Part shown: positions 13,801-26,794 of the stretch, piece by piece
Numbering within the stretch: position 1 is the first letter of the stretch
Layout: every line of letters starts with the position of its first letter
NCBI GenBank assembly: GCA_018902385.1
Contig: JABSSW010000005.1
Coordinates: 868,001 to 932,000, forward strand
Reading direction: 5' to 3'
Length of the DNA stretch: 64,000 bases
DNA from: Physcia stellaris
Taxonomy: Eukaryota > Ascomycota > Lecanoromycetes > Caliciales > Physciaceae
Program-made: the position numbers and the translations under genes
The notes under the pieces: model-generated
What the model was told of the DNA's origin: nothing
The model's input: the letters and a program-made list of their open reading frames with translations, nothing else
The model's database searches: none

Positions 13801-16800
13801 AATGAATAATTCGTTTTTACGATTTTTCAAAATTTTAATTTGTTGATATTCGTGACAATTACGTACGTATCGACGAATTGTTTTACGCATGTTGAATCAA
13901 TAATAATCACGACGTAAAAAATTTTTCATGCGATTAAATTCAAAATGATTCGATACGAAAAATTCATAAATTTTTTTGAAAAAATCAACGAACAAAAAAA
14001 CATCGACGAACATTCATAATCGATTTTTGTAATATAAAATATCGTTTTTTTGACAATCACGTAAATTGATTTCATTCACGAAAATAAAATTTTGATTGAA
14101 TGTTTCACAATATGTTCGACAATTGTCGTTTGTTTTGTTTGCGACGAAAATTCGTTCGTAAATTGATTCGTCAAATTCGACGACATAAATTTCGAATCGT
14201 TTTGAAATCAACAACATTTGTTTTTTATATTGATGTCGTTTATCGTTATCGTTTTTAAATCGTGAATTCGACATACGAATCAAAACGTTTGTTTTAACGT
14301 TTTGAATTTCTGATTGAAATTGAATGACGATATTGAATTTCGATAAAATTTCTGTTCAACGAATTTGACGAAAAATTAACTTTTTCGAAATTATGAAAAT
14401 TTTTAGATTTTTGTGATCGATGAAAATCTTGATCGATTCGTTAATGTTTTCGAATTTTGAACGTCAATGTTTTAAACAACGAATGATGATCAATAGTTTT
14501 TTGTTATAAATTTCGTAATTGCATTCGATTAAAATCATGTTTCGATTGTAAAAAATAACGAAATGTAAAATTTTTTCGTCATCGTATTGCGATAACATTT
14601 TTGCATTAACGTAATTTGAAAAATCGATTTTTAAAATAATTTGTTTGATTTTATCGTAATGACGAAATATGAAAATTTCGATTATCGTTTTTTTGAATAA
14701 ATTGAAAATTCTTTCGATTTTCGTAATTCATTCGAAATTTACGAATTTCTTGATTATACGAATGAAAATTTTGATTTTTTTCGAAAAATCGCGAATAAAA
14801 CGTCGATAGAAATTGACAAAATTCACGAAAATTTGAATTTTCTTGAAATTGATAAAACGTGTTCAATCAATTATGATTTGCATTTTTTTTGAATTCATGC
14901 GAAAATTATTTATCGAAAATATAACGTTCAAAAAAAAATTTTTTTTTTTAAAAATTCGCATTTTTCAATATTCATTTGTAAATCGATTTTTTTGAATTTT
15001 TTCAACATTGTTCGAACGTACACAATATGTTTTTTTTTGAATTTGTTGTAAATGAATATGTCATTCAAATAAACTTGACAAAATTCGTTCAGAAAATTGA
15101 ACAAAAAATTATTCATATAATGTTGTCAATTCGTGAAATTTTTGATTAATTCAAAAAATAATATTCGATATTTATACGATTTCATAAAAATGACGAACGT
15201 GATGAATTTTTCATTTTTTTCACTCATTCGAAATTTATTGAAAATTGATATAATATTCAATTTGATCAAATATTTGCAATTTTGAATTTTAATCAAAATT
15301 TTCTCAATCAAAAAAATGAAATTTCGATTGCGTTTCGTAATGTGATTGAATCGACGATAATTCACACACAAACGTAATTGATCGTTAAATTTGATCGCAA
15401 ATAAAACAAATAAAACATATGTCGTTTGATTAAATACGATAAATTTTTTTTTTGCAAATTTTTTTCAAATTTTTTTCAATTTTTTAAATTTGAATTCGAA
15501 TAAAAATACATTCGATTGCGAAACAAAAAATTGTTATCGTTCAACAATTCGATTTTATGATCGTATAATTTATAAAAAAACAATTTGATGATTTTTTGAA
15601 AATCAAATATTTTTGATAAATAACGAAAATATTTTAATATTTTTTTCATTATGCGTTCGAATATCGATTTGATTTGTTCGTGTTTTAAAATTTTTTTGAT
15701 TATGACGACGATTTTTAACGATTCAAAATTCGTTTATAATATTTTGAACGCGAAATCGATTTGATTGATCGTAATAAAAAAACATTAAACGTTTTGTTTT
15801 CGATTTTTGATATCGATCAACAAACAAAAAAAAATTACATCAATCATTGCGATATTCATCGAATCGTCAAAATTCAATTTTGAAAATAACGAAAATTTTG
15901 ATTGTTGTTTTTTCGTCTTTCATCGTTTATTACGTTAATTTTTTAATTTTTTTTTGACGAATGTCGTTTTTATAACAATCGTAATATCAATTTTTGAATT
16001 ATTTGATTCGATTGTTGACGACTCGTCGTCGATATCGATTTTTGAATGAATTGAACATTCGAAACATTTCGAATCGATTATATTTGATTCGTTTTCAACA
16101 ATAAAAAATAAAAATTTGATTTTGAAACGAAACAAAATAATATATCGAAATTTCATCGTCGTTATGTGTTTTGTATCATTTTTTTGCGATAATGTTGTAT
16201 CGTGACGTTAATTAAACACGTTTTATCGACGATTTGATTTGAAAATTTTCAATCGACGAATTTGAATCGTTTGATTGAATATATTGTCGTGATGATTACA
16301 TTTGAATAATTTAAAAATCAATTTATCGTAAATCATGTTCAATATGATTTTATGTTTGTTTATTTATGATTTTTTTAAAATTATCGAATGATTATCAAAA
16401 TCAATGATTAACAAAAAAACGATCAATTCGAAATGTAATTTTATCGTCAATTTGAAATATATCGCGTGAATTATAAAAAAAATATAACGATCGTTGAATT
16501 CAATTAATAATTTCGATTTCAATAAAGATACGAATTTTATGTTCAACATATTGCATACAAATTGCGCGATTTTTTTATCAATGAACGCATAATCAATTGC
16601 ATCAATATTTATTAAAATTTTTAATTTATTTTTATTATCGTTGAATAATAACGTACAAATAATGATTAAAAATCGTTTGATGAAAAAATCAAACATATTA
16701 TTATCGTGAATAAATTTTTTTTTAAACATTCATCAATCGCGTTTTTGACGTGAATCGTCAATTTTTCGAATCAAATTCGTTCGAATCAATATCGAAATTC

Positions 16801-18250
16801 AATTAATGCATTTGTAATTTATGTCATTGACATTTCTGAAATTTATTGACATTAAAACAAAATTTTCAAATGTGATCGAATTTTTCACACGTGAAACATT
16901 TGTTCGTGACAATTAATTAATCGATGATCGAATCATGTTTATAATCGTTTTTGAATTTGACAAAAAACGTCGATATAATTGATTTGACAAACGATGTTGC
17001 AATCGAAACAACAAAAATCGATTTGAAATACATAAAATTTAATTTTTGAATTCGAATTCGAATTTTTTTTTTTCGAATGTTGATTAAATCGTTATACATT
17101 TGTTGAATATCATTTTTTTACGCGAACAAAATGAAATAATGACGAAACGAATTGTTCAAAATTTGTTTCAACGACATGATAAATTTGTCAATTAAATTTT
17201 TTATCAATGTGAATTGATCGAAATTGATTTGAATATTCAAACGATGAAAATTCGAATAAAAAAATTGAAAATTTTGAATATCGAACATGATCAAATTTCG
17301 ATATTTTCGACGTACGTTGCGTTGATAATTTGAATTTTCATAAACGTTTTCGAAAAAATTGATTATCATTATTTCATTTTCGAAATAATTCAAATTGTTA
17401 TATCGACGAGATTGAATATGTTTGATTGTTTTTTTTTCAATTCAGTCAATTATTGTCGTGATTATAAATCGAACAATTTCGTATCAATCGTTGTTAATCG
17501 TAAATTTATCGTGAACGTTGATTTTTCACGTCAATCAATCAAAATTTATATCGTTCGTGAATTTATCGAAATTCGAATGTTTGTTCGTACGTTTTTTTTT
17601 TGAAAATTTGACGAAATTTGTAACGATCGAATCGTTATGAACAGATTTTTTTTCGTTATCGTCGATATTGTTTGAATTTTCATTTGAATCGAAATTGAAA
17701 ACGCGTTCGAAACGACGAATTTTTTTCGAATTTATCAAATCGTCGTATTCGACACGTTTGTTAATGAATTGAATTATGATTCGTTTTTTTTTCATTTTTT
17801 GACGTTTTAAATTTCTCGCGTATTTTTTCGAAAATGTTGTCGATTTCGAATAGATTTTGTTTTTGAATTTTGTAAATTTTAACGAATTGATGAAAATTTT
17901 CTAAAACGATTACGTATTTGTTTCGATCGAAACGTAAATCGTTAAACACGTTCAAAAAATCGTTGAAATGATGTTAAATTCAATATTTCAATTGACGAAC
18001 GATTTTTATGTTCAAAAAAAACGTGATATCGTCGTTTTGATTCGACACAACGTTTGACGTAAAAAAAAATTGACGAAACTTGTAACGAATCGTAAATTTT
18101 TCGTCGATTTTTTGAAATTTCGTCAACATTTGTTCAACGTTTTGTTGCATTGCGTCGATATTCAAATTCTGACGCAAAAAATTGAATTGAATTGTATTAT
18201 AATGATTTCGAATCATTTCGAAAAATAAAAATAAAAATAAAAAATCGTCG

Positions 18251-18449
18251 TTATTGAAAGAATCATGAATGATTATCATTTTATTGCTTTGAATTTCGTT
18301 GTTCTAATAAGTTACATGCAAATGAAAACACAAAAAATGTGCGAATATTAAAGCATTAATTTCAACAAAAACGCATTAATTTTTCATTCGTCAAATTATA
18401 TCAATTGAATTCTGACTGCAACACATCTGCGAAAACTGTATTTTCAACA
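18251..18449 (-). repeat. LTR-like repeat, left end of element copy 3 (shortened)
   Basis: Matches 21,224-21,443 except that the outer part is missing. It ends in TTTTCAACA like the other copies. Confidence 0.65.
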
Positions 18450-21223
18450 CTTTTTCACAACAATCGTTTGTGTCATCTGCTTTGTATTTTAACGAGTTCA
18501 ATTTGAAATTTTCGTGCAAACTTTTTCAACGATATGATTCTTTTAGCGATGCGTATTTTAGAATTCTTTCAACGACGTATTGTTTGAAATTTTCGAACAA
18601 ACTTTCTCGACGTGATGAAATCATGCATCGATGTGAAAATTGCAAAAACGAACGAATCGAAATTCGATAAACTATTGATTTCAAATATGACGTAAAGATC
18701 GAATTGTAAAACGTGCGATCGAACATCTGAAAAATTGCGATCGTGTTCTGAATCTTCATGAAATGAAACATCGATGCGAGAATTGATATTTAAAATTGAA
18801 TAAAAAATACATCAAAAAGCAAATATTCTATGTCTGAATTCTGCGATGACGAACGAAAATGCGAATCACATCATGTAACATCATTGTGTCTCAGAATTTT
18901 CAGATATTTCTTGCGACATCAATGAATCGATATCTATGCAATTTGATTGTAAAAAATTCATAAAATATGTCGACGAAATGCGCAACGCTGAAAACGATCA
19001 AAAAATCGATACGAAAAACATGCATCGATGCAAAAAATGCAAATTCGAATTTTTCTGATTTGACTAAGATTTGTCAAAGAATCAAATCGATTAATATGCG
19101 AAAAAATCAAATATTTTCAACATTATTTGTTTTTCTTGATCGAGTTTCTGCTTTGCAAAATCGAATATGTAATGATTGCATAATACGTTTCTTCGAAACG
19201 ATATTATGTGATTTCATCGAATTTCGAGTGTGTAATCGTTCTTTTTTAACAATTGTGCGTACAGTATGTCAATACGTTTTTTCGAAACTGTATTGTCAAA
19301 ACTGTACGTTTATTCTGACGACTGTACGCTTTCTCGAGTTGTATTGTCATTTTTTTTTTCTCGTATTTATCGGACGACTAAGTCTCAAGAATAATAAAAA
19401 AAGAAACGACGATTAATCGTGTTAAATCAAGACGAAACAAACAACAAAAATAAATTTCTACACATTAATGAAACAAAACAAACAAACAAAACATACAACA
19501 ACTTTTGAATTTTTCCAAATCGAAATAGAACGAAAAAGACGAAACATCGAATTCATTAAAACAACAACTTTTATGTTTCTTCAGATCGATCAACGATTAA
19601 TAAAAAAGACGAACGAACAAAACAACAAACAAACAACATGTTAATTTCTTCAAAGTAATGATTTTCTCGAGCAAAAATCAATACTCTTTCAAAATAAAAC
19701 GAAAAAAAACGAAATTTCAATAACGTTGCTTCATGAATATTTCATTGTTCTCAACTTTTGAAACAATTCGCATGATTCAATCAATAAATCAATAATTGAC
19801 GAAACGTTTTTGACAATGTTTGCAAACAAAAAATGAACGCGAAAATGTCGAAAAAAAAATGCGCATCGAAGAAAAAAATCGAAAAATTCGCGAAAATGAT
19901 ATGCGAATCGACTGTTTGATCGATACGTACATTGTTGAAAATGTTTCGAATTTGATCGTTTTGAAAGCAAATGAAATCGTCGCATTGAAATATGACGTAA
20001 TGCGCGTTTGTATGAAATCGAATTTGCAATTGTTTTTAAAATTGCATTTGTCAAGATCGCGCGAAGAAAACGAGCGCGTTTGATGTCGTTGCAAATCAAA
20101 TGAATTCGATTTCTCAACGAACATGCGAAACAGATCGTTCACAATAAAATAAAATCTCGATGATATAAACGTTCGAAACGAAATAGACGAACAAACATTG
20201 TTTGCATTCTTCAACGATTTGTACATCGATTTGAATGTCGCAATTGAAAAACGAGAAAACTTCGATGCAATGACGAATCGTGAGACAATTTTTGTTCAGA
20301 ATATCGATTTTCGTGATGTTGCAATCGACGAGAAATCGGAAAAAATATTCGAAAAAATAGCGAATGACTCGATTACTAGTTTCGATGACGCGAAAGATGA
20401 CGAAAAAAATGACGAAAAAAATGACGAAACAGAAAAAATAAATGATTTCGATTCGAAAACAGATGAAACAACAAATTGTTGAACAAATTTCGACTTTTTC
20501 GCATGTCGAATGCGAATATGTTCGTGTAACTTGATGTTGTTGTCAAATTTGATCGTTTTGCAACGTCTGCACGTATATTTTTCAATTCGTTTCTTGATCA
20601 AACGAACTTTTTTCTGTTGTTTCAACAACTTTTTCGTTTTTTGTTTGATTTTGCTTTTCATTTGCAATTCGTGTTTTCGCATCAGATAATTTTCTTGTGT
20701 TTTTTTTGCTTGAATGAATCAATTGCATCGCGAAACATTAATAAAACTTGAATTCGTGTGCTCGTGATATAGAATTCGAAAATTTTGCGTTTTCGAATCA
20801 TTTGCGTCGAAACAAATGCAAAAAAAAATAATCAAAAAAAAATAACGAAAACGAATTCGAAAATGAACGATGCGAAATTCGCAAAAATTGAAATACGAAT
20901 CGTCATTCTGACTGAATGATAAATGAGCGAATTTACGAAATAAATTCGATATCGTAAAATAAATAAATGACGAATTCGTGAAAAACTCGTAAAAAATAAA
21001 TAAATAGATGTTATCGACGTAATTGAAAATACTGAATGTACTGATCGTGTGTATCAAAGTATTGAGTATTGCGATATGCAATTGAATCGTTCTGATTTGA
21101 TTTGATTGAATATTCTCAACGAAATTGATTATTGTTGAAATATTGCAAATCGATTGTTGTATTGCTCGACGACTAGATATTACGTGCTCATGCTATAATT
21201 GATTCTGATGATATAGCGAAAGC

Positions 21224-21443
21224 TGTTAATTCGATTTTCATAATTTATTGAAAGAATCATGAATGATTATCATTCTATTGTTCTGAATTTCGTTGTTTTA
21301 ATAAATTACATGCAAATGAAAGCACAAGAAATGTGCGAATGTCAAAACATTAATTTCAACAAAAACGCACTAATTTTTCATTCGTCAAATTATATCAACT
21401 GAATTCTGATTGCAACACATTTGCGAAGATTGTATTTTCAACA
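21224..21443 (-). repeat. LTR-like repeat, right end of element copy 3
   Basis: 220 bp from TGTTAATTCG to TATTTTCAACA. It is the clearest copy of this terminal repeat in the window. Confidence 0.7.
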
Positions 21444-22106
21444 GTCGTCGTTTTTTGTCGTTTTTTATCGTCAAAAATTTCGTCGTTTGCGTGTAAATTC
21501 GATTTGTAATTACACGATTTTCGTCGTTTGTTTCGTCAAAAAAATTTCGTCGTTTGTTTTTACGAAAAGTTTGATCGATTTGAAATTTTATTTTTGAACG
21601 TTCGCGTATCACGACGAGCGATAAAAATTGAAAATTTATTGTAATATCATAAATCGTGTTTGTATGACTGTATTGATTAATTAATTAAACGAAAACAATA
21701 ATTTTGCAAAAATAAATAAATACAAAATGTTGAAATTGCAAACAATGTGCGACGTTAAATTTCAAATCACGTTAATTTCGACGTAAAATTAAAACATAAT
21801 TCGTTGTTCGATTATATTATATCAATTATCTATTTATCAAATCTATATGTCAAACATGTTCGTAACAAATCAATGAATTCGTTTATTGATCAATATTTGT
21901 TTATTAACGAACAAACAACGTTGATTGATCAATATTCGTCATTGATCAATCAACGACACAAATTTTTTGAATAAAATTTATCTTTTCATTGTTACAATAC
22001 ATCGAATCGAAATCGTAACGAATACGCAATTAATTAACAACATGCATCATCAACAACTATTTCTCTAAATAATGATGCATTTTTTTCGCTCATTTTTTTA
22101 TTTTTA

Positions 22107-22959
22107 TTAACAAGACAAGCGTTTGCAAATTGCAATAACGTTTTATTTTAAAATTAAAATTATCAAATATCGTGATTTTCGTCATTTAACATTAACGTTT
22201 TGTTATCATCATCATTGTTTTGTTGTACGAAACATCACATTATTGACAATTCACGATTATACGTTGAAACGTTGATGATTTTGCGATCGAACATACACAT
22301 GTTTACGTTCAAATCGCAAAAATCGAACGTTTGTTCAAACAATTGACAGTTGATTTTTGATTAAATTTTTTTATTGCAATTGCAATTGCAACATTGTTGC
22401 AATTTCTATTGCAATTTCTATTGCAATTGCAATATATATACAAAAATTTTTCTAACGTGCATTTCACATTAACGTTGTTGTTGAACGTTATTAACGTTGT
22501 TGTTGAACGTTGATCGTCAATTAATTCGATTATCGCATATCGTTAATACATCAATGCGTGCATGATTTCGAATCGTTGTATTAAATTCTAACAAGTTTTC
22601 ATGTCATTTTCATATTAATTTGTATTGTAAAGTATTTTCACAGTTGTTCAACAACGACATCAACAGTAAAAATGAATGATGTGCAATAATTTCATGTTTT
22701 GACATGAATTCATGTCAGAACATGAAATAACTGTAATTGTCAATGAGAAACATACGCAATATTGAGCAATATTTTCAATTCAGTTGTTCAATTTGTATGA
22801 TAAATTGTATGATAATCAGACAGATGATTTGAAGATTTTTTCAAAATTTTCGTCTTGTTTCAGAATTCTTAGCCTGAATACGAAATAGATTGTTTCGAAA
22901 TCAGGTTTATCCGAAAGCCGTGCACCTCACGCTAGGAAACAATTCTTGTACTGGGTTAA
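22107..22959 (-). repeat. TTAA-bounded 0.85 kb non-coding repeat, copy A
   Basis: The segment starts TTAACAAGACAAGCG and ends CTGGGTTAA. Its reverse complement is collinear over its whole length with 27,772-28,630 (copy B2), and at both ends with 26,556-27,775 (copy B1). Shared landmarks are the CAGTACAAGAAT-like end, an ATTGCA-rich tract (22,374-22,440 here), and the GCAAATTGCAA-like block near the other end. TTAA at both boundaries suggests a piggyBac-like target site and hence a non-autonomous DNA element. I saw no convincing terminal inverted repeats and no reading frame. The copy is moderately mutated and lies 47 bp upstream of the permease start codon. Confidence 0.7.
22691..22726. repeat. 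36 bp near-perfect palindrome centred on GAATTC
   Basis: Two 18-base arms match at 17 positions around GAATTC at 22,706-22,711. The one mismatch is a C/T difference in a CpT context. The palindrome lies inside repeat copy A and is not obvious in copy B2. Confidence 0.8.
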
Positions 22960-23006
22960 CTACTCGTACCGTGAGAAAGAATTAAACAGTATTGTCACAC
23001 TGCAAC

Positions 23007-24909
23007 ATGAGTTCTCCAAAGGGCAAGTCCGAACACAGCATCCATGACGCGCCCAGCCCCCCAGCATCAGACGTCGAGGATGCCACCTACAAAGACAACG
23101 TGCCAACGCAGAGTCACGGTGACCATGCCATCATCGCTGACAGACTGGCGCGAAAGCTGTCCGCTCGCCAGGTCCAGATGATTGCTATCGGCGGCACGAT
23201 CGGTACTGGTCTCTTCCTGGGGACTGGCAAATCGCTTGCCACTGGCGGACCTGCGTCCATGCTTATAGGGTATGCGATCGTGGGAGTTATCGTGTTTATC
23301 ACCATGCTGTCGCTCGGGGAGATGGCTGCCTTCGTGCCCATTGCGGGTTCTTTCTGTACTTTTGCAGGGTAAGCCATTGTTGGGCAGCGTGTTCGTGGGC
23401 GGTTACCTGATGTGAGTCTAGACGCTTCGTTGATGACGCATTTGGGTTCGCGTTGACCTGGAATTATTGGTTCAATGATGCTGTGTCTATGGCCTCCGAC
23501 TTGGTGGCGTTGCAATTAATTTTGCAGTACTGGACGACGGAGATGCCGGGTTGGGCCTTGAGTTTGATCTTCTGGGTGTTGCTTATTTTGGCGAATATCG
23601 TGACGGTTAGGATCTATGGCGAAGTAAGTAAAAATTGTGCGAGGGTAGGGACCTATAATAACCGTGCTAGCTCGAATATTGGCTCAGCTTACTTAAGGTT
23701 ATAACCATCATCGTGAGTCGTGTCCTTTGTTCTTGGTCTCGCAGAGATTCTCATGGTCGTAGATATTTATCATCCTTGGTATTGCCGTCAATTGTGGCGC
23801 AAATACAGAGCATCGGTACATTGGCGGTCATAATTGGTTTATCGGCGACGCTCCCTTTGTTGGTGGTATTGGAGGCTTTGCTTCTGTTTTTGTGACAGCC
23901 GCATTTGCGTGTAAGTATAAACTCAATCTCTCCATTTTGTACCGTAGCTGAAGATTTTTAGATGGAGGAACCGAATCCATCGCGATCACCGCAGGCGAAA
24001 CCAAAGACCCAGCAAGAACAATCCCAACAGTCGTGCGCAACGTCTTCTGGCGAATCCTGTTGTTCTATATTCTTTCCGTCCTTATTCTGGGTCTCAATGT
24101 CCCGTACACTACTGATGGGCTGGATAGTAAAGAGACTAGGACTTCTCCGTTCACCATCGTATTCCAAATGGCTGGTTCTGCAGCGGCTGGCAGCTTTATT
24201 AATGCTGTCATCATGACAAGCGTAATTTCCGCAGGAAACCATGCTTTATTTGCGGGCACTCGGTTGCTTTACACCCTAGCTGTCGATAATCATGCTCCAA
24301 GGGTTTTCTCGTCCCTCACTAGGCACCAGGTTCCATGGATTGCAGTACTCGCTACATCTGTCATCAGTATACTTTGCTTTGGTGCAAGCTTTATTGGTGC
24401 TGGTCAACTTTGGACTTGGTTACAGAAGTGAGTCAAGGCCTATCTCTACGCAACCTTCCTACCTTGGTCTGCCGTCACTAACAGACTGCAGTATCGTGGG
24501 AGTATCAAATCAGCTATCTTGGATTGCGATTGGAATTGCCTCCCTTCGCTTTCGATCTGCAATTAGAGTCCAGAACAAAGAACATCTCCTACCTTTCAAG
24601 AATTGGACTTATCCCTGGGGTCCGTGGTTCTGCATCATCCTAAATTCCTTTCTAGTTTTAGTGCAGGGTTGGAGCAGCTTCAGTCCGTCATTCGACGTTG
24701 TGACGTTTTTCAGTCTGTACATTGAATTGCCCATCATGCTGGTCATGTATGTGGGGTGGAAGCTACTCAAGCGCACTAAGATCGTCAAGCTACGCGAAAT
24801 GGACCTTGAGACTGACACGCATACAGCTGATGAGATTGATCAGAATACGGTTCCTGGGAAAGGCAAGTGGAAACAGAGAGCGTATACAACGTGGAGGTGG
24901 CTGTTGTGA
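23007..24909 (+). CDS. Amino-acid permease (YAT/AAP family, APC superfamily)
   Basis: This is a plasma-membrane amino-acid/H+ symporter of the yeast amino-acid transporter family. I read six exons: 23007-23368, 23422-23623, 23671-23712, 23763-23910, 23962-24427 and 24492-24909, with introns of 47-64 nt. They give 545 aa, the family norm. A hydrophilic N-terminus of about 60 residues is followed by the TM1 hallmark GGTIGTGLFLGTG, then WNYWFNDAVS, the EYWLSLLKV linker, the GGTESIAITAGE motif and a hydrophilic tail rich in charged residues. About 12 membrane segments fit. The start is the ATG at 23,007; an earlier TTG in frame is unlikely. Phases close exactly at all five introns and no break is seen. 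Substrate range cannot be told from sequence. The promoter must overlap, or lie just beside, repeat copy A. Confidence 0.93.
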
Positions 24910-25576
24910 GAGATGAAAGATCGATGTAATGGTCTATATCATTCAATTCTATGAACTTACTATTGTATTACTCGCCTCAGTCAGGGATGGATACCCATAC
25001 TAAGATTGCTAGTCCCCGGGATCAAATTGATAATATGCACACAAACGCAAAGGGATCCAAGTTCTCTCCATATCGGTTTGCTTGTTCATTCGATATGGTT
25101 TGTCGGCATTCATCTATATCCAGGGCGAGTGTCTTAGACAGTAATCAGCTACCGGTTCCGCGATTCTCCTGAGGGTGCGACACAAAGGAGGCTCCATCTC
25201 TGGACTCCTTCTCGGGTCTGGTAAATGCAGATCTGAAAAGGGTGAAAATGAGAAGTCGCAGCACTTATTACCAGTGCTGGCGACGGACGGCGAAAATATA
25301 CGGGAACGCTACAGGTGGAATCGTTAGATATCAGCATTGATCTCAAGTCTAGCCCAACAACGTTCCAACCAGGCTTCAGAGTTCTAGCCTAAAGGACATC
25401 TAACAATGACCATCTTCTCTTAAAAGCGCAAGAATTTTCGCTTGGGCTCCCACACCATACAGCCTTCAGACTGTAATTCGCTTGTGCTCCCACACCATAC
25501 AGCCTTCAGACTGTACAGGCTAAGAACTGTAGTCAATACTGCGGCTCTACCAATAACCACTCCTCGATAGCGACAC
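24910..25576. other. Intergenic stretch
   Basis: No gene was recognised between the permease and the next minus-strand frame. The only structure seen is the 40 bp tandem duplication listed separately. Confidence 0.6.
25440..25518. repeat. 40 bp tandem duplication
   Basis: A block starting GCTTGGGCTCCCACACC at 25,440 recurs at 25,480 with one base changed near its start. Both copies contain ATACAGCCTTCAGACTGTA. It lies in the 3' intergenic region shared by two convergent genes. Confidence 0.9.
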
Positions 25577-26326
25577 TCACATATATAGAACATCACTCTC
25601 CCCAGCAGCCATCTCGAATCGGTCCCTGCCCTCTACGCGCTGCAGCCTTTGCAGTTCGCCTCGACAGTCAATGGCTACCTCCAACGCCGATATCGCTTTC
25701 AAAGGCGGCACGGCGCCCCTTTGGCGAGCACGTCGCGCAAGCTCTACCAGCCGGGAGATGGGCTCTGTTATGCTTCCTGGGCTACCGAGACCTTCCCATG
25801 CAAGCCAGCCGTAGACGATCTTCATGGCCGTTCCGTATAACTCCTGGAGATTGGTTGTGTGGTAGAGATTGACGATGGAAGATATGGATAGATGGTATTC
25901 TGCCGCCGCTGATGATGAACAGAGCGAAGAGACTGAAATTGGCTGATCTGCGAGACTCCCTTCCTCGGTGAGACTGCAAAGTTTAAAGATTTCGGAATCC
26001 ATAATCCCAGCAGGTTGATCAAGAGTGTTTTCGAGGGTCTTCTTATGCTCTCTAAATTTGGACAGAGAAGGATAGGGTGCTTTCGGTATCAATGGACTTC
26101 TCTGGCCAGTGATTTCAAGGCTTCTTATCAGTACTTCAGCGTAAGTGCCACGATCCAAAGGATATGGGACTTCTGGTAGGGTTTGCAGCATCTTTTGTTT
26201 TCTCCAGTGTTTGCTGGAGGGATATTCCCCTTTGTTACAGATGCTGCAATGACAGGGTTGATGACAAAGGCCCAAATCACACGCCAACAATGTTTCAAAA
26301 GCACGGGACCCTTCATGTTTGCTCAT
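25577..26326 (-). CDS. Hypothetical protein, 249 aa
   Basis: I do not recognise this family. An uninterrupted minus-strand frame of 249 aa starts at the ATG at 26,326 (MSKHEGS); the frame is open about 16 codons further up with only a TTG. The N-terminal 40 residues contain a cysteine/histidine-rich stretch (CDLGLCHQPCHCSICNK) that could bind metal but matches no zinc-finger spacing I know. The middle and C-terminal parts look helical, with a charged region near residues 185-235 (VELARRARQRG, GELQRLQRVEGRDRF). No signal peptide or membrane segment is visible. It may be a C-terminal piece of a fungal regulatory protein or a lineage-specific gene. It converges with the permease and lies 230 bp from repeat copy B1. 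Confidence 0.5.
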   Translation of the reverse strand: MSKHEGSRAFETLLACDLGLCHQPCHCSICNKGEYPSSKHWRKQKMLQTLPEVPYPLDRGTYAEVLIRSLEITGQRSPLIPKAPYPSLSKFREHKKTLENTLDQPAGIMDSEIFKLCSLTEEGSLADQPISVSSLCSSSAAAEYHLSISSIVNLYHTTNLQELYGTAMKIVYGWLAWEGLGSPGSITEPISRLVELARRARQRGAVPPLKAISALEVAIDCRGELQRLQRVEGRDRFEMAAGESDVLYM

Positions 26327-26794
26327 GAAACATCGCTTAGTACTGTGGCTATTGAATTTAAATAGTGACGGCAATGATAAGCATCATCGGTGATGCTTCG
26401 CTCGTGATTCTATGATCGCTAGCGGAGGAAGTTTTCATTGATGCGCAGATGACTGACTGACTGGTTGACAGAGATGTGATATGGCCTTCTCCAATCATCC
26501 CCAGCTTCATCTTCAGCAGTAAACGCTTCCTAGGCTCTACCATGGAAAATCCAAATTAACCCAGTACAAGAATGATTTCTTAGCGTGAGGAGCACGGCCT
26601 GCGGATAAACTTTATTCCGAAACAGTCTATTCCGTATTCAGGCTAAGAATCCTGAGACACGACGAAAATCTTGAAAGGATCTCCAAATCAACTGCCTGAT
26701 TATCATACAATTTACCATACAAATTGAGCAGCTGAATCAGAGACTGCTCAAGATTTGATAACGCTTTCACGTTGATCTCGTAACACGCTGTTCC

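Larger units (their letters stand above)
18251..21443 (-). mobile_element. Fossil LTR-bounded C2H2-finger element, copy 3
   Basis: About 3.2 kb between LTR-like repeats at 18,251-18,449 (slightly shortened) and 21,224-21,443. The minus strand carries the best-preserved form of the internal frame, from about 20,680 down to 19,730. It has a basic N-terminal part, a C2H2-type finger (CRRC, then HEHIRIRH near 20,510) and a Ser-rich region. The C-terminal part has a further CKHCQK pair near 19,810. CGTCG is present at both flanks, consistent with a 5 bp target duplication but not decisive. No pol domains were found. It is broken, though less decayed than copies 1 and 2. Confidence 0.65.
13800..22106 (-). 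mobile_element. Fossil Ty3/Gypsy retrotransposon, minus strand, interrupted by C2H2 LTR element
   Basis: Read on the minus strand, relics run from gag-like sequence (about 18,280 down to 17,100) through an aspartic-protease-like stretch (about 16,730-16,370) and reverse transcriptase to RNase H (down to about 14,000). The RT relics are VNYRRFNHITKRNR near 15,360 and the palm box region near 15,070. At 18,250 the gag relic meets an LTR of the C2H2 element. Minus-strand gag-like reading continues beyond that element from 21,444 to about 21,610, which suggests the element landed in gag. From about 21,620 to 22,106 only AT-rich DNA is visible. The copy is broken in every part. Confidence 0.7.
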
